A DNA stretch of 64,000 nt from positions 19,463-83,462 of the forward strand of contig CAVQLG010000020.1 in assembly GCA_963713275.1 (NCBI GenBank), in the 5' to 3' direction. A model generated the notes under the pieces. It was not told the DNA's origin. It searched no databases and saw only the letters and a list, made by a program, of their open reading frames with translations. The translations under genes were made by a program, and so were the position numbers. Positions 10,930 through 18,648 of the stretch are shown in pieces; position 1 is the stretch's first letter, and each line of letters opens with the position of its first letter. The stretch is from CAIWHR01 sp963713275. Its GTDB lineage: Bacteria > Pseudomonadota > Gammaproteobacteria > Burkholderiales > Casimicrobiaceae.

Positions 10930-11045
10930 GGCCGCAGGGCCGCACCAAGAACGAATCCCGAAGCTTGCAGCGTGAGAGCGGTCCGATGAGCCCGCAGGGC
11001 CGCACCAAGGGCGAATGCCGGAGTGCGCAGCGCGCCGGCGGTCCC
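10926..11045 (+). repeat. Two tandem 60-nt in-frame repeats (GRTKxExRSxQR type)
   Basis: Two consecutive 60-nt units begin at 10926 and 10986, each starting with ATGAG and encoding a 20-residue block. The blocks read PQGRTKNESRSLQR and PQGRTKGECRSAQR in their cores. A third copy of the same type sits at 19685-19744 at the start of gspL. The units keep the reading frame of the downstream rnfH-like segment and contribute no recognisable folded domain. They look like a dispersed genomic repeat that has colonised gene starts. Confidence 0.8.
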
Positions 11046-11192
11046 GCCAGCACCGCGACCGTCACCGTCGTCTTCGCCTCGCCACGCGCGCAGGAGGTCA
11101 TCGCGGTGACGCTGGCGACGCCGGCGACGGTGGCCGACGCCCTCTATCGATTCGGATTTGCGCTGAACAGTACAAACGTGGACAATGCGCGC
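10926..11192 (+). pseudogene. RnfH-like fragment with repeat-derived N-terminus
   Basis: After the two 60-nt repeats the frame encodes a short stretch (from about 11052) resembling the start of RnfH-family proteins: a beta-strand segment TVTVVFASP, then ATVADAL. This gene usually follows ratA. The RnfH homology ends after about 35 residues, and the frame then runs without a stop into the NlpC/P60 gene. The roughly 50 C-terminal residues of a normal RnfH are absent. It is either a decayed rnfH or an unusual N-terminal extension of the next gene. RnfH identity rests on a short match plus synteny. Confidence 0.5.
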
Positions 11193-11828
11193 ATGCCGAA
11201 CTTTCGCCGCGTCCTGCGTGGGGTTTTGTGTGCGCTCTTCATCTACGGGGCCATCGGTGCCGGCCACCCTGCGCGCGCACAGGACGCCCCGAGGGGATTG
11301 GTGGACACGGCCAGCGGCGCCTTCAAGGACGCTGCCAGTTCCGCCTGGCACACCGCTCAGGCGCTGTCCTCCCACGCGCTGGGCCTGCTCGGTGTGGAAT
11401 ACAAGCGCGGCGGCAACAGCCCCGAAACGGGGCTCGATTGCAGCGGCCTCGTCCGCTACGTATTCCAGCAGGTCACCGGCCTCAACCTGCCGCGCACGGC
11501 CAAGGAGATGAGCCAGGTCGGGGCGGCGGTCCCGCTGGGCGACCTCAAGCCTGGCGACCTCGTGTTCTTCAACACCCAACGCTTCGCCTTCTCCCACGTC
11601 GGGATCTACCTCGGCGACAACCAGTTCATCCATGCGCCGCGCCGTGGCCGCGAGGTCCAGATCAGCGCGCTGGATCGACGCTATTGGCAGGCGCGATTCG
11701 ACGGCGCCCGGCGGCTGGTCGGCGTGTTGCCCGAGATCGTCCCCTCGCTGGTCGGCGAAGCGCAGGCAGCGCCCGACCTCCGCGCGGCTGCGGAGCCCGC
11801 CGACACCGAGGTCCGTCCCCAGCCCTGA
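11193..11828 (+). CDS. Secreted NlpC/P60 cysteine peptidase (peptidoglycan endopeptidase)
   Basis: This 211-residue exported protein has a signal peptide (charged MPNFRR, hydrophobic core near residues 8-22, AxA-like cleavage near HPARAQ). The NlpC/P60 domain covers residues 65-185. Catalytic residues are C83 in LDCSGLVRYVF, H135 in FSHVGIYLG and H147 in FIHAPR. It probably cleaves peptide crosslinks in the cell wall. I chose the ATG at 11193 because it directly precedes the signal peptide. The open frame extends upstream without a stop through the rnfH-like fragment to 10926, so a longer fusion product cannot be excluded. Confidence 0.88.
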   Translation: MPNFRRVLRGVLCALFIYGAIGAGHPARAQDAPRGLVDTASGAFKDAASSAWHTAQALSSHALGLLGVEYKRGGNSPETGLDCSGLVRYVFQQVTGLNLPRTAKEMSQVGAAVPLGDLKPGDLVFFNTQRFAFSHVGIYLGDNQFIHAPRRGREVQISALDRRYWQARFDGARRLVGVLPEIVPSLVGEAQAAPDLRAAAEPADTEVRPQP

Positions 11829-11869
11829 AGGGGGCGTTCGGGTCGCACCGGCGCTCCCGCACCCTGCGT

Positions 11870-12544
11870 TCAGTCGCGCGCGCCCGCGCGCCGCAGCGCA
11901 TCGATCGCCGCCTTGTCCTGGTTGCGCTTGGCGAAGTCGAGGGCGGACATCCCATGGTCGTTGCGGCGCGTCGGATCCGCGCGCTGCGCGAGCAATAGCT
12001 CGACCGTGCCGTAGCGTCCCTCGCGCACCGCCATCATCAGCGCCGTCGTGCCGTTCGGCGAAACGGCGTTGATGTCCGCCCCCTGCCCGAGCAGGTAGCG
12101 AACGATGGCGTCGTGGCCGCCCGCCGCGGCGTAGATGAGCGCGGTCCAGCTGCGCGGAGCATCAACGGCGGCACCCGCGGCGCGCAGCCGTCGCACGATC
12201 GGCTCCTGCCCGGTGTAGGCGGCGAGCGCGATCGCCGTGTCGCCGAAACGCGTCCGTCCGTTGACATCCGCCCCGGCGGCCAGCAGAACCTCCATCGTCA
12301 CGAGATTGCCACCGCGCGCCGCCGCCGCCAGTGCGGTCTCGCCTTTCGCGTCCTGCGCGTCGGGCTTGACACCGCGGCTCAAGAGTTCGCGCACGCGCTC
12401 GACGCGATCGTTGGCAGCCGCGATCACGAGGTCGTCGGCCGGCGTTTGGGCGATCGCCGCGGTCGTCGCGAACACGACGAACGCCACCGGCAGGAAGCGC
12501 CAGCACCGGCGGGCAAGCTCAATGGGAAGAAGACGATTCGGCAT
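11870..12544 (-). CDS. Exported ankyrin-repeat protein
   Basis: This 224-residue protein has an N-terminal signal peptide (FLPVAFVVFATTAAIAQ) followed by about five ankyrin repeats from residue 38 to 220. Typical repeat cores are GETALAAAARGGN, VSPNGTTALMMAVREG and MSALDFAKRNQ. It is probably a periplasmic protein-binding scaffold with no enzymatic motif. Its start overlaps the 3' end of tatD by 26 nt on the same strand, so it is likely cotranscribed with the tmk-holB-pilZ-tatD block. Confidence 0.88.
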   Translation of the reverse strand: MPNRLLPIELARRCWRFLPVAFVVFATTAAIAQTPADDLVIAAANDRVERVRELLSRGVKPDAQDAKGETALAAAARGGNLVTMEVLLAAGADVNGRTRFGDTAIALAAYTGQEPIVRRLRAAGAAVDAPRSWTALIYAAAGGHDAIVRYLLGQGADINAVSPNGTTALMMAVREGRYGTVELLLAQRADPTRRNDHGMSALDFAKRNQDKAAIDALRRAGARD

Positions 12545-13322
12545 GGTTCACGGACTCCGGCGAGAGGTTGAACAGGCGGAAGAAGTTCTCGGTCGTCGCG
12601 GCGGCGACGGTCGCCACGGCAACGCCGCGCAGCGCAGCCACGCCCGCGGCGACGTCGGCGACCCACGCCGGCTGGTTGCGCCGTCCGCGATGCGGCACCG
12701 GCGCGAGGTAGGGCGCGTCGGTCTCGATCAGCAGGCGGTCGAGCGGAACGCGGCGGGCGACGTCGTGCAGCTCGCGCGCGTTCGGGAAGGTGACGATGCC
12801 GGACAGGGAGATGTGGAACCCGAGCTCCAGCGCGGCCGCGGCGACGTCCCAGGTCTCGGAGAAGCAGTGCATCACGCCACCCACCTCGGCCGCATTCTCG
12901 CTGCGCAGCATCGCCAGCGTGTCGGCCGTGGCGGAGCGCATGTGCACCACGAGCGGGCGCCGCGCTTCGCGTGCAGCGCGGATGTGGATGCGAAAGCGCT
13001 CTCGCTGCCATTCGAGATCGCCGCCGAGGCGGTAGTAGTCGAGCCCGGTCTCGCCGATCGCGACGACTTTCGGCATCCTTGCCCGCCCGACCAGGTCGTC
13101 GACCGTCGGCTCGGCAACGCCGGTCGCGTCGGGATGCACGCCGACGGTCGCGTAGAGGTTCGCATGCGCGGTCGCCAGCGCGTGCACGGCGGGCCAGTCG
13201 GCCAGATTCACCCCGATGCAGAGCGCGTGCGTGACCTTCGCCGCGGCCATCGCTGCGAGCACCGCGCTCCGGTCGGTGGCGAAGTCCGGGAAATCGAGGT
13301 GGCAGTGGGAGTCGACGAACAT
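12519..13322 (-). CDS. tatD: TatD-family metal-dependent hydrolase (DNase)
   Basis: This 267-residue TIM-barrel amidohydrolase has the family metal ligands in the N-terminal DSHCHLD motif, the glutamate in IGETGLDYY, histidines in VVHMRSA and GVMHCFSE, and the aspartate in LLIETDAPYL. It probably acts as a 3'-5' exonuclease or DNA-processing hydrolase in the cytoplasm. The position after pilZ in a tmk-holB-pilZ-tatD cluster is the common proteobacterial order. The C-terminal dozen residues overlap the downstream ankyrin gene. Confidence 0.94.
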   Translation of the reverse strand: MFVDSHCHLDFPDFATDRSAVLAAMAAAKVTHALCIGVNLADWPAVHALATAHANLYATVGVHPDATGVAEPTVDDLVGRARMPKVVAIGETGLDYYRLGGDLEWQRERFRIHIRAAREARRPLVVHMRSATADTLAMLRSENAAEVGGVMHCFSETWDVAAAALELGFHISLSGIVTFPNARELHDVARRVPLDRLLIETDAPYLAPVPHRGRRNQPAWVADVAAGVAALRGVAVATVAAATTENFFRLFNLSPESVNHAESSSSH

Positions 13323-13388
13323 GAGCGGATGCGCGGGCCGCGCGCGCTACAGGACGGGCGTCGGCGCGGCGCGAAGGCCGCGGCGCGA

Positions 13389-13784
13389 CTACAGCGTGTG
13401 CGTGGGCCGCGTCGACGCGAGCGTCTCGCCGAGGGCCTTCTCGATCACGGCGCGGGCCGCCGCGCCGGTTTCGTCCTGCGTGAACTGCACGCCGATACCC
13501 TGCGTCCGGTTGCCCTGCACGCCCTCCGGGGTGATCCAGACCACCTTACCCTGCACGGCGATGCGGTTCGGATCGTCCATCAGCGACAGCAGCATGAAGA
13601 CTTCCTCGCCCAGCTGGTACTGCCGCGCGGTGGGGATGAAGATGCCGCCACCGCGCAGGAACGGCATGTACGCGGCGTAGAGCGCCGCCTTTTCGCGGAT
13701 GTTGAGCGACAGCACCCCCGGCCTCGCGACGGTCGCCGCGATGGCCGCATTCGCGACCGAACCGCCAGGCTTGAAGTCCACCAT
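13389..13784 (-). CDS. PilZ-domain protein
   Basis: This is a 131-residue PilZ-like protein of the type encoded between holB and tatD and implicated in type IV pilus function. The domain core is visible as VLSLNIREKAALYAAYMPFL and VWITPEGVQGNRTQGIGVQF. The first segment lacks the RxxxR motif of c-di-GMP-binding PilZ domains, as is usual for this non-binding branch. The ATG at 13784 lies 2 nt after the holB stop, indicating translational coupling. Confidence 0.9.
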   Translation of the reverse strand: MVDFKPGGSVANAAIAATVARPGVLSLNIREKAALYAAYMPFLRGGGIFIPTARQYQLGEEVFMLLSLMDDPNRIAVQGKVVWITPEGVQGNRTQGIGVQFTQDETGAAARAVIEKALGETLASTRPTHTL

Positions 13785-13786
13785 CC

Positions 13787-14842
13787 TCAACTGAACAGGG
13801 CGACGTACTCGATGAGCAACGCCTCGGCGACGAGCCGCGGCTGCAGCGGATGCGCAAGCAATGCACGTTGGCGCTCCAGCCTGCGATGATAGCCAAACAA
13901 CGCCGCCGGCGCCACCTGCGCCGCCAACGCCGCCGCAGGCGCGGCGAAATCGGGATGGCATCGCGCCTCGCCGCCACCGCCGACGCGTGCGAGGTCGGCC
14001 GTCCAGGAAAGCAGCCACGCGATGCAGTCCGCCAGCCGCTGCCCCCGCTCCTCCTTGCCACCGGCCTCGATGCGCGCGGCGAGGGCCGTCACCGCCAGCC
14101 GCTCCGGGTGCGCCATGGCGTCGAGCCACGCCCGGCGCTCGGCCAGCCAGGTGGGGTCGGCATGCTCGAGCGCAGCCAGCGGCGCGCCGCCGGCCAGCGC
14201 GAGCGCGAGCGCGATCCCGCCCTCGCCGACCCCCTGCGTCGCCAGCCAGGCCCTCGCCTCGTCCGCGCCCGGCCGCGGCGCCGCGAGCCTCCGGCAGCGC
14301 GAGACCACGGTGGGGGGCAGGCGGCCCGGCTGCTCGGTGACAAGCAGCAGGTAGGCGTCCGGCGGCGGCTCCTCCAGAGTCTTGAGGAGCGCGTTGGCCG
14401 CCGACGCGTTCATGCGCTCCGCCGGTGCGATGACCGCGACCTTCGCGCGGCGCCGGTGGCTGGTGAGTTGCACGAAGTCGATCAGCGCGCGGATGCGATC
14501 GACAGCGATGGTGTCGACCGGCACGAGCGCCTGTCCCTCGTCGTCGAACACCAGGCGCTCGACGCGCAACAGGTCCGGGTGCGTGCCCGCCTCCGCATAG
14601 CGGCACCCGGGACAGCGGCCGCAAGCGAGCCCGTCGTCCCGGGGCTCCTCGCAGAGCAGGCCCTGCGCAAGGGCGAGCGCCAGCGCGTGCTTGCCGATGC
14701 CCCGCGCCCCGTGGATGAGCAGTGCGTGCGGGAACACCTCGCGCCGGGCGAGAAGCGCCTGGGCGGCGACCCGCTGCCAGGGCAGGAGCGGCTGCCACGG
14801 AAGGCGCGCCGGCGCCCCGCCATCGGAAGCCGCCGGCCCCAT
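13787..14842 (-). CDS. holB: DNA polymerase III delta prime subunit
   Basis: HolB is the delta-prime subunit of the clamp loader. Visible features are the degenerate P-loop HGARGIGKHALALALA, the zinc-binding cysteines in the CGRCPGC cluster, the NALLKTLEEPPPD sensor region and the SRCRRL segment characteristic of clamp-loader AAA+ subunits. I chose the ATG at 14842 (MGPAASDGG), which starts 2 nt after the tmk stop. An upstream ATG at 14872 would overlap tmk. The family length is about 330-350 residues. Confidence 0.94.
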   Translation of the reverse strand: MGPAASDGGAPARLPWQPLLPWQRVAAQALLARREVFPHALLIHGARGIGKHALALALAQGLLCEEPRDDGLACGRCPGCRYAEAGTHPDLLRVERLVFDDEGQALVPVDTIAVDRIRALIDFVQLTSHRRRAKVAVIAPAERMNASAANALLKTLEEPPPDAYLLLVTEQPGRLPPTVVSRCRRLAAPRPGADEARAWLATQGVGEGGIALALALAGGAPLAALEHADPTWLAERRAWLDAMAHPERLAVTALAARIEAGGKEERGQRLADCIAWLLSWTADLARVGGGGEARCHPDFAAPAAALAAQVAPAALFGYHRRLERQRALLAHPLQPRLVAEALLIEYVALFS

Positions 14843-14844
14843 GA

Positions 14845-15480
14845 TCAGGGCGCCTCCAATGCCGCAAGGCACGCGCCCACCTGCGCCCGCACGTCGTCGA
14901 GGCCGCGCGTGCCGTCCACGACCCGAAACCGCACGGGATCGCGCAGCGCCCGGTCAAGGTACGCCGCGCGCACGCGCGCGAAGAACGCCCCGGCCTCGCG
15001 CTCGAACTTGTCCAGCGCCCGCCCCTCGACCTGCGAGCGCTGCAGGCGGGCGCGCGACACTTCGGGCGGGACATCGAACAGGAGCGTGAGATCCGGCTGG
15101 CAGTCGCCGTGAATCCACGCTTCGAGCGCGCGAAGACGCGCAAGATCCACGCCATGGCCGCCCCCCTGGTAGGCGAACGTCGCGTCGCTGAAGCGGTCGC
15201 AGACCACCCAGTCCCCCCGTGCCAGTGCCGGGCGGATCACCTGCGCCAGATGCTCGCGGCGCGCGGCGAACATCAGCAGCGCTTCGCTGTCGTGGGTCAT
15301 CGGCTGGTGCAGGAGGAGATCGCGCAGAGCCTCGCCGAGCGGCGTGCCGCCAGGTTCACGGGTCGCGATCGCGCGGTGCCCGGCCGCGGCGATGCGATCG
15401 CTCGCCCACCCGAGGTGCGTGCTCTTGCCGGCCCCGTCAATGCCTTCGAAGGTGATGAAGCGCCCGCGGCAGGAGGTCAT
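14845..15480 (-). CDS. tmk: Thymidylate kinase
   Basis: Thymidylate kinase phosphorylates dTMP to dTDP for DNA synthesis. This 211-residue P-loop kinase shows Walker A as FEGIDGAGKST near residue 10, the TREPGGTPLGE substrate loop, the DRFSDATFAYQGGG segment and a lid region (ALDKFEREAGAFF). It is the first gene of the tmk-holB-pilZ-tatD series. A 110-bp gap separates it from the upstream mltG gene. Confidence 0.96.
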   Translation of the reverse strand: MTSCRGRFITFEGIDGAGKSTHLGWASDRIAAAGHRAIATREPGGTPLGEALRDLLLHQPMTHDSEALLMFAARREHLAQVIRPALARGDWVVCDRFSDATFAYQGGGHGVDLARLRALEAWIHGDCQPDLTLLFDVPPEVSRARLQRSQVEGRALDKFEREAGAFFARVRAAYLDRALRDPVRFRVVDGTRGLDDVRAQVGACLAALEAP

Positions 15481-15590
15481 CGCAGCGGCGCGCTCCGGGG
15501 CGATGGCGCGGTTCGGCGGCAGGACCCTGCCCTGCCGCCCCTATCGCAGCGCAGGCGCACCGCGCGGCCCGCGAGCGTTGCGCGGCGCAT

Positions 15591-16586
15591 TCAGCGCCCG
15601 CCTTTCTGGAACTTCGCCACGGCCCGGTTGTGGTCGCCGAGGCTCGCCGAGAATTCCGAGCTGCCGTCGCCACGCGCGACGAAGTAGAGGTCGCTCGTGC
15701 GCGGCGGCTGTGTCGCGGCCGCGAGCGAGCGCAGGCCCGGCAGCGCGATCGGCGTCGGCGGCAGGCCGCCGCGGGTGTACGTGTTGTAGGGCGAGTCGGC
15801 TTCGAGGTCCCGCTTGCGCAGGTTGCCGTCGAAGCGCGCGCCCATGCCGTAGATCACCGCCGGGTCGGCCTGCAGCCGCATCCCGAGGCGCAGGCGGTTG
15901 ACGAACACCGCCGCGATCAACGCGCGATCCGCGTCGCGGCCCGTCTCCTTCTCGACGATCGACGCCAGGATCAGCGCCTCGTAGGGATCCTTCAGCGGCA
16001 GGTCGGGAGCGCGCGCGCGCCACGCCGCGTCGAGGCGGTCGCGCATCAGCGCGTGCGCCCGGCGAAGCAGCGCGAGCTCTCCCGACCCCGCGACGAAGAA
16101 GTACGTGTCGGGAAAGAACCAGCCCTCCAGGCTTCCGCCGGGCAGGTCGAGCTTGCGCGCGAGCTCCGCATCGGTGAGCGGCTCCGCCGGCCGCATGATC
16201 CCCGGATGCGCAGCGAGCGCGGCGCGCAGCTGGGCGTAGGTCGAACCCTCGACCACCGTCAACGACGTCTGGGTCACGTCGCCCTGCGTGAGCTTGTCGA
16301 GCAGCCGAGGCAGCGTGATGCCTTGGGCGATCTCGTAGTTGCCGGCTTTGATCGAACGGTCCACGCCGCGCCAGCGCGCGAGCGCGACCAGGATCCGCGC
16401 ATCCGGCACCACGGCGGCCGCTTCGAGGTCGCGGGCGACGGCCGCGAGGCTTGCTCCCGGACGCACGTCGAACGACCACGTGGGTCCGGGCAGCGGCAAC
16501 GGACGCGCGAGCCATCGGCTTCCTGCGCCGAACGCCACCGCCAAGACGGCCAGCAGCAGCAGGAGCGAGAGGAGGACACGGCGCAT
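15591..16586 (-). CDS. mltG: Endolytic transglycosylase MltG
   Basis: MltG is an inner-membrane lytic transglycosylase that cuts nascent glycan strands and sets their length. It is 331 residues with one N-terminal membrane segment (residues 3-22, LLSLLLLLAVLAVAFGAG), a LysM-like region and the YceG fold. The catalytic glutamate lies in ILASIVEKETG, and the PYNTYTRGGLPPTPI and FVARGDGSSEFS segments are highly conserved. mltG-tmk-holB is the usual order. It is divergent from gspG across about 80 bp. Confidence 0.95.
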   Translation of the reverse strand: MRRVLLSLLLLLAVLAVAFGAGSRWLARPLPLPGPTWSFDVRPGASLAAVARDLEAAAVVPDARILVALARWRGVDRSIKAGNYEIAQGITLPRLLDKLTQGDVTQTSLTVVEGSTYAQLRAALAAHPGIMRPAEPLTDAELARKLDLPGGSLEGWFFPDTYFFVAGSGELALLRRAHALMRDRLDAAWRARAPDLPLKDPYEALILASIVEKETGRDADRALIAAVFVNRLRLGMRLQADPAVIYGMGARFDGNLRKRDLEADSPYNTYTRGGLPPTPIALPGLRSLAAATQPPRTSDLYFVARGDGSSEFSASLGDHNRAVAKFQKGGR

Positions 16587-16653
16587 GGTTCGGGGCGCGC
16601 GCAGTCTCGCTCCCGTGGCGGCGGGAACGCGCGGCGGCGCCGGATCAAGTGAT

Positions 16654-16659
16654 TATAAT
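16654..16659 (+). promoter_or_regulatory. Perfect -10 hexamer ahead of gspG
   Basis: TATAAT occurs at 16654-16659, and the gspG ATG begins only 7 nt after it. Transcription would start at or within a base or two of the start codon, giving a leaderless or nearly leaderless mRNA. No good -35 hexamer is present 16-18 nt upstream, where the sequence is GC-rich. The six-base gap to the ATG leaves no room for a Shine-Dalgarno sequence if this promoter is used. Confidence 0.5.
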
Positions 16660-16665
16660 CGCCTC

Positions 16666-17112
16666 ATGCCCGCCCTCACGAGTCGCTGCCCACGTCGCGC
16701 GCAGGGCTTCACGCTGATCGAGATCATGGTAGTGATCGTGATCCTCGGCATCCTCGCGGCGCTGGTCGTCCCGCGGGTGCTCGAGCGTCCCGACGAGGCG
16801 CGGGTCGTGGCCGCAAAGAGCGACGTCGCGGCGATCATGCAGGCGCTGAAGCTCTATCGGCTCGACAACCAGCGTTACCCGACGACCGAGCAGGGCCTCG
16901 CGGCGCTGGTCGCCCGGCCGGCGGCGGCGCCCGCGCCCCCCAACTGGAAGCCGAACGGCTATCTCGAGCGCCTGCCGAAGGACCCGTGGGGCCACCCCTA
17001 TCAGTATCTCAACCCCGGCCTGCGGGGCGAGGTCGACGTGTACAGCCTCGGTGCCGACGGCCAGCAGGGCGGCGCCGGGATCGACGCCGAGATCGGGTCG
17101 TGGGACCTCTGA
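16666..17112 (+). CDS. gspG: Type II secretion major pseudopilin GspG
   Basis: GspG is the main subunit of the type II secretion pseudopilus. The type IV prepilin motif is present: a short basic leader ending in G, then FTLIEIMVVIVILGILAALV with the E+5 glutamate. The C-terminal globular part shows the calcium-site region typical of GspG (YPTTEQGLAAL, PKDPWGHPYQYLNPG, GADGQQGG). The mature protein has a normal length. It is first in a tightly overlapping gspGHIJKLMN series. Confidence 0.96.
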   Translation: MPALTSRCPRRAQGFTLIEIMVVIVILGILAALVVPRVLERPDEARVVAAKSDVAAIMQALKLYRLDNQRYPTTEQGLAALVARPAAAPAPPNWKPNGYLERLPKDPWGHPYQYLNPGLRGEVDVYSLGADGQQGGAGIDAEIGSWDL

Positions 17113-17615
17113 CCGGGGCCGCCGCGGAAACGCCTCGCCTCGCGCGCGCCGGCTTCACGCTGGTCGAGATGCTCGTGGTGCTAATCGTCCTGGCCGTCGC
17201 CGCAGGCCTGCTCGTGGCTGCGCTCGACCGCGATCCGCGGCGTTCGGCCGCCGCGGAGGCGCGCCGGCTCGCCGCTGCGCTGGAGCACGCGGCGGCGCTT
17301 TCGCAGTGGACCGGGCAGACGCTGGGGGTCTCGGCATCGGGCGCGACGTACCGCTTCTGGCGTCGCGGCAGCGACGGGGAATGGACGGTCATCGCCGACG
17401 ACGACGTCCTCGCGCCGCGCCGACTGCCCGAAGCGCTCACGGTCGGCGTCGTAAGCTACGCCGGCGCCGCGGTCACCGCCGACGCGATCCTGCCGCTGCG
17501 CCCGAGCGGTCGCAACGAGCCCTATGTCCTGATGATCGCGGGCGAAAGCACCGCGACGCTGCTCGCCTCGGACGCGCTCAACCGGGTCGCCGTCACCCGG
17601 ACCGATCCACGATGA
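17100..17615 (+). CDS. gspH: Type II secretion minor pseudopilin GspH
   Basis: This minor pseudopilin has the prepilin cleavage motif RAGFTLVEMLVVLIVLAVAAG near its N-terminus, in two parts around residue 15. The rest is a variable GspH/FimT-like globular region. The start is taken as GTG at 17100, overlapping gspG by 13 nt. A CTG at 17109 is an alternative. The stop overlaps the gspI ATG. GspH identity rests on motif plus position between gspG and gspI. Confidence 0.9.
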   Translation: MGPLTGAAAETPRLARAGFTLVEMLVVLIVLAVAAGLLVAALDRDPRRSAAAEARRLAAALEHAAALSQWTGQTLGVSASGATYRFWRRGSDGEWTVIADDDVLAPRRLPEALTVGVVSYAGAAVTADAILPLRPSGRNEPYVLMIAGESTATLLASDALNRVAVTRTDPR

Positions 17616-18061
17616 ACGCGAGCGGCGCCCGCCGCCCGATTCCCCGACCCGGCCCGCGCGCGGGGGCCGCCGGACGCTGCGCCCGGCCGGCGGCGGGCCG
17701 CGGATTCACGTTGATCGAGATACTCGTCGCGCTGGCGGTCATCGCCGTCGCGCTCGCGGCGGGCATGCGGGCGCTTGCCCAGTCGACCGACAGCGCGACG
17801 CTGCTCAAGCAGCGCACCCTGGCGATGTGGGTCGCGCAGAATCGGCTCGCCGAGGCGCAGCTGGCTGCCGGTGGTCCCGCGCCGGGGGTCCGCGAAGGCG
17901 AGGCCGTCCAGGCCGGGACGCGCCTGCGCTGGCGCGAAGCCGTCACCGCGACGCCCAACCCGAGCTTCCGCAAAGTCGAGCTGATCGTCACCGACCCCGC
18001 CGTTCCCGACTACGCGCTGGCGCAGCTCGTCGGCTACGTGGGACTGCCCCCGGCGCCATGA
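17612..18061 (+). CDS. gspI: Type II secretion minor pseudopilin GspI
   Basis: This minor pseudopilin of the tip complex has the prepilin motif GRGFTLIEILVALAVIAVA after an unusually long, arginine- and proline-rich leader of about 31 residues. The C-terminal T2SI domain shows QNRLAEAQL and RWREAVTATPNPSFRKVELIV. Translational coupling by ATGA overlaps at both ends places it in the gsp operon. The leader is long for a prepilin, so an internal start is possible, but none has a better ribosome-binding site that I can see. Confidence 0.92.
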   Translation: MNASGARRPIPRPGPRAGAAGRCARPAAGRGFTLIEILVALAVIAVALAAGMRALAQSTDSATLLKQRTLAMWVAQNRLAEAQLAAGGPAPGVREGEAVQAGTRLRWREAVTATPNPSFRKVELIVTDPAVPDYALAQLVGYVGLPPAP

Positions 18062-18648
18062 GACCGCCTGCATCGCGCGGCTTCACGCTGGTCGAGATCC
18101 TGATCGCGCTCGCGATCCTGGCCATCATCACGACCCTTGGCTATCGGGCCTTGTCGGCGCTGGCGGACAGCGAAGTCCAGCTGTCCACCGAGGCGCTGCG
18201 CTGGCGCACGCTGGATGCCTTCTTTGCCCGCATCGAGGCCGACCTGCGGCAGGCGCTGCCGCGCGAAGCGCGTGCCGGTGCTGTCCGCGAGCCCGCGTGG
18301 CTGGCCGATGTCGACCGCAGCGGCAGCAGCGAACTGGAGATCTCCCGCGCCGGACCGGAGTTCTCCGCCGACCCCGGCGCCGCGGGGCAGCGCATCGGCT
18401 ACCGGCTCGAGCACGATACGCTCGAGGTGCTGTACTGGCCCCGCCTCGACCGGCCGGCTGGCGCCCTGCCGACTCGCCACGCGCTGGCCCAGGGGATCGC
18501 CACGTTCCGGCTGCGCTTTCTCGACGCCGCCGGCGGCTGGATCGAGCGCTGGCCGGCGGCGAACGAGCCCGCGCTGCCGCGCGCCGTGCGGATCGAGCTG
18601 ACCCTGGTCGACGGCGCCGAGGTTTCGCGCCTGCTGGCGCTGCAATGA
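18058..18648 (+). CDS. gspJ: Type II secretion minor pseudopilin GspJ
   Basis: This is a minor pseudopilin with a short leader (MRPPASRG) and the prepilin helix FTLVEILIALAILAIITTLG. The GspJ-type globular region follows, including FFARIEADLRQALPR and a YRLEHDTLEVLYW segment. Length is 196 residues. It overlaps gspI and gspK by 4 nt each. It is expected to form the pseudopilus tip with GspI and GspK. Confidence 0.93.
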   Translation: MRPPASRGFTLVEILIALAILAIITTLGYRALSALADSEVQLSTEALRWRTLDAFFARIEADLRQALPREARAGAVREPAWLADVDRSGSSELEISRAGPEFSADPGAAGQRIGYRLEHDTLEVLYWPRLDRPAGALPTRHALAQGIATFRLRFLDAAGGWIERWPAANEPALPRAVRIELTLVDGAEVSRLLALQ

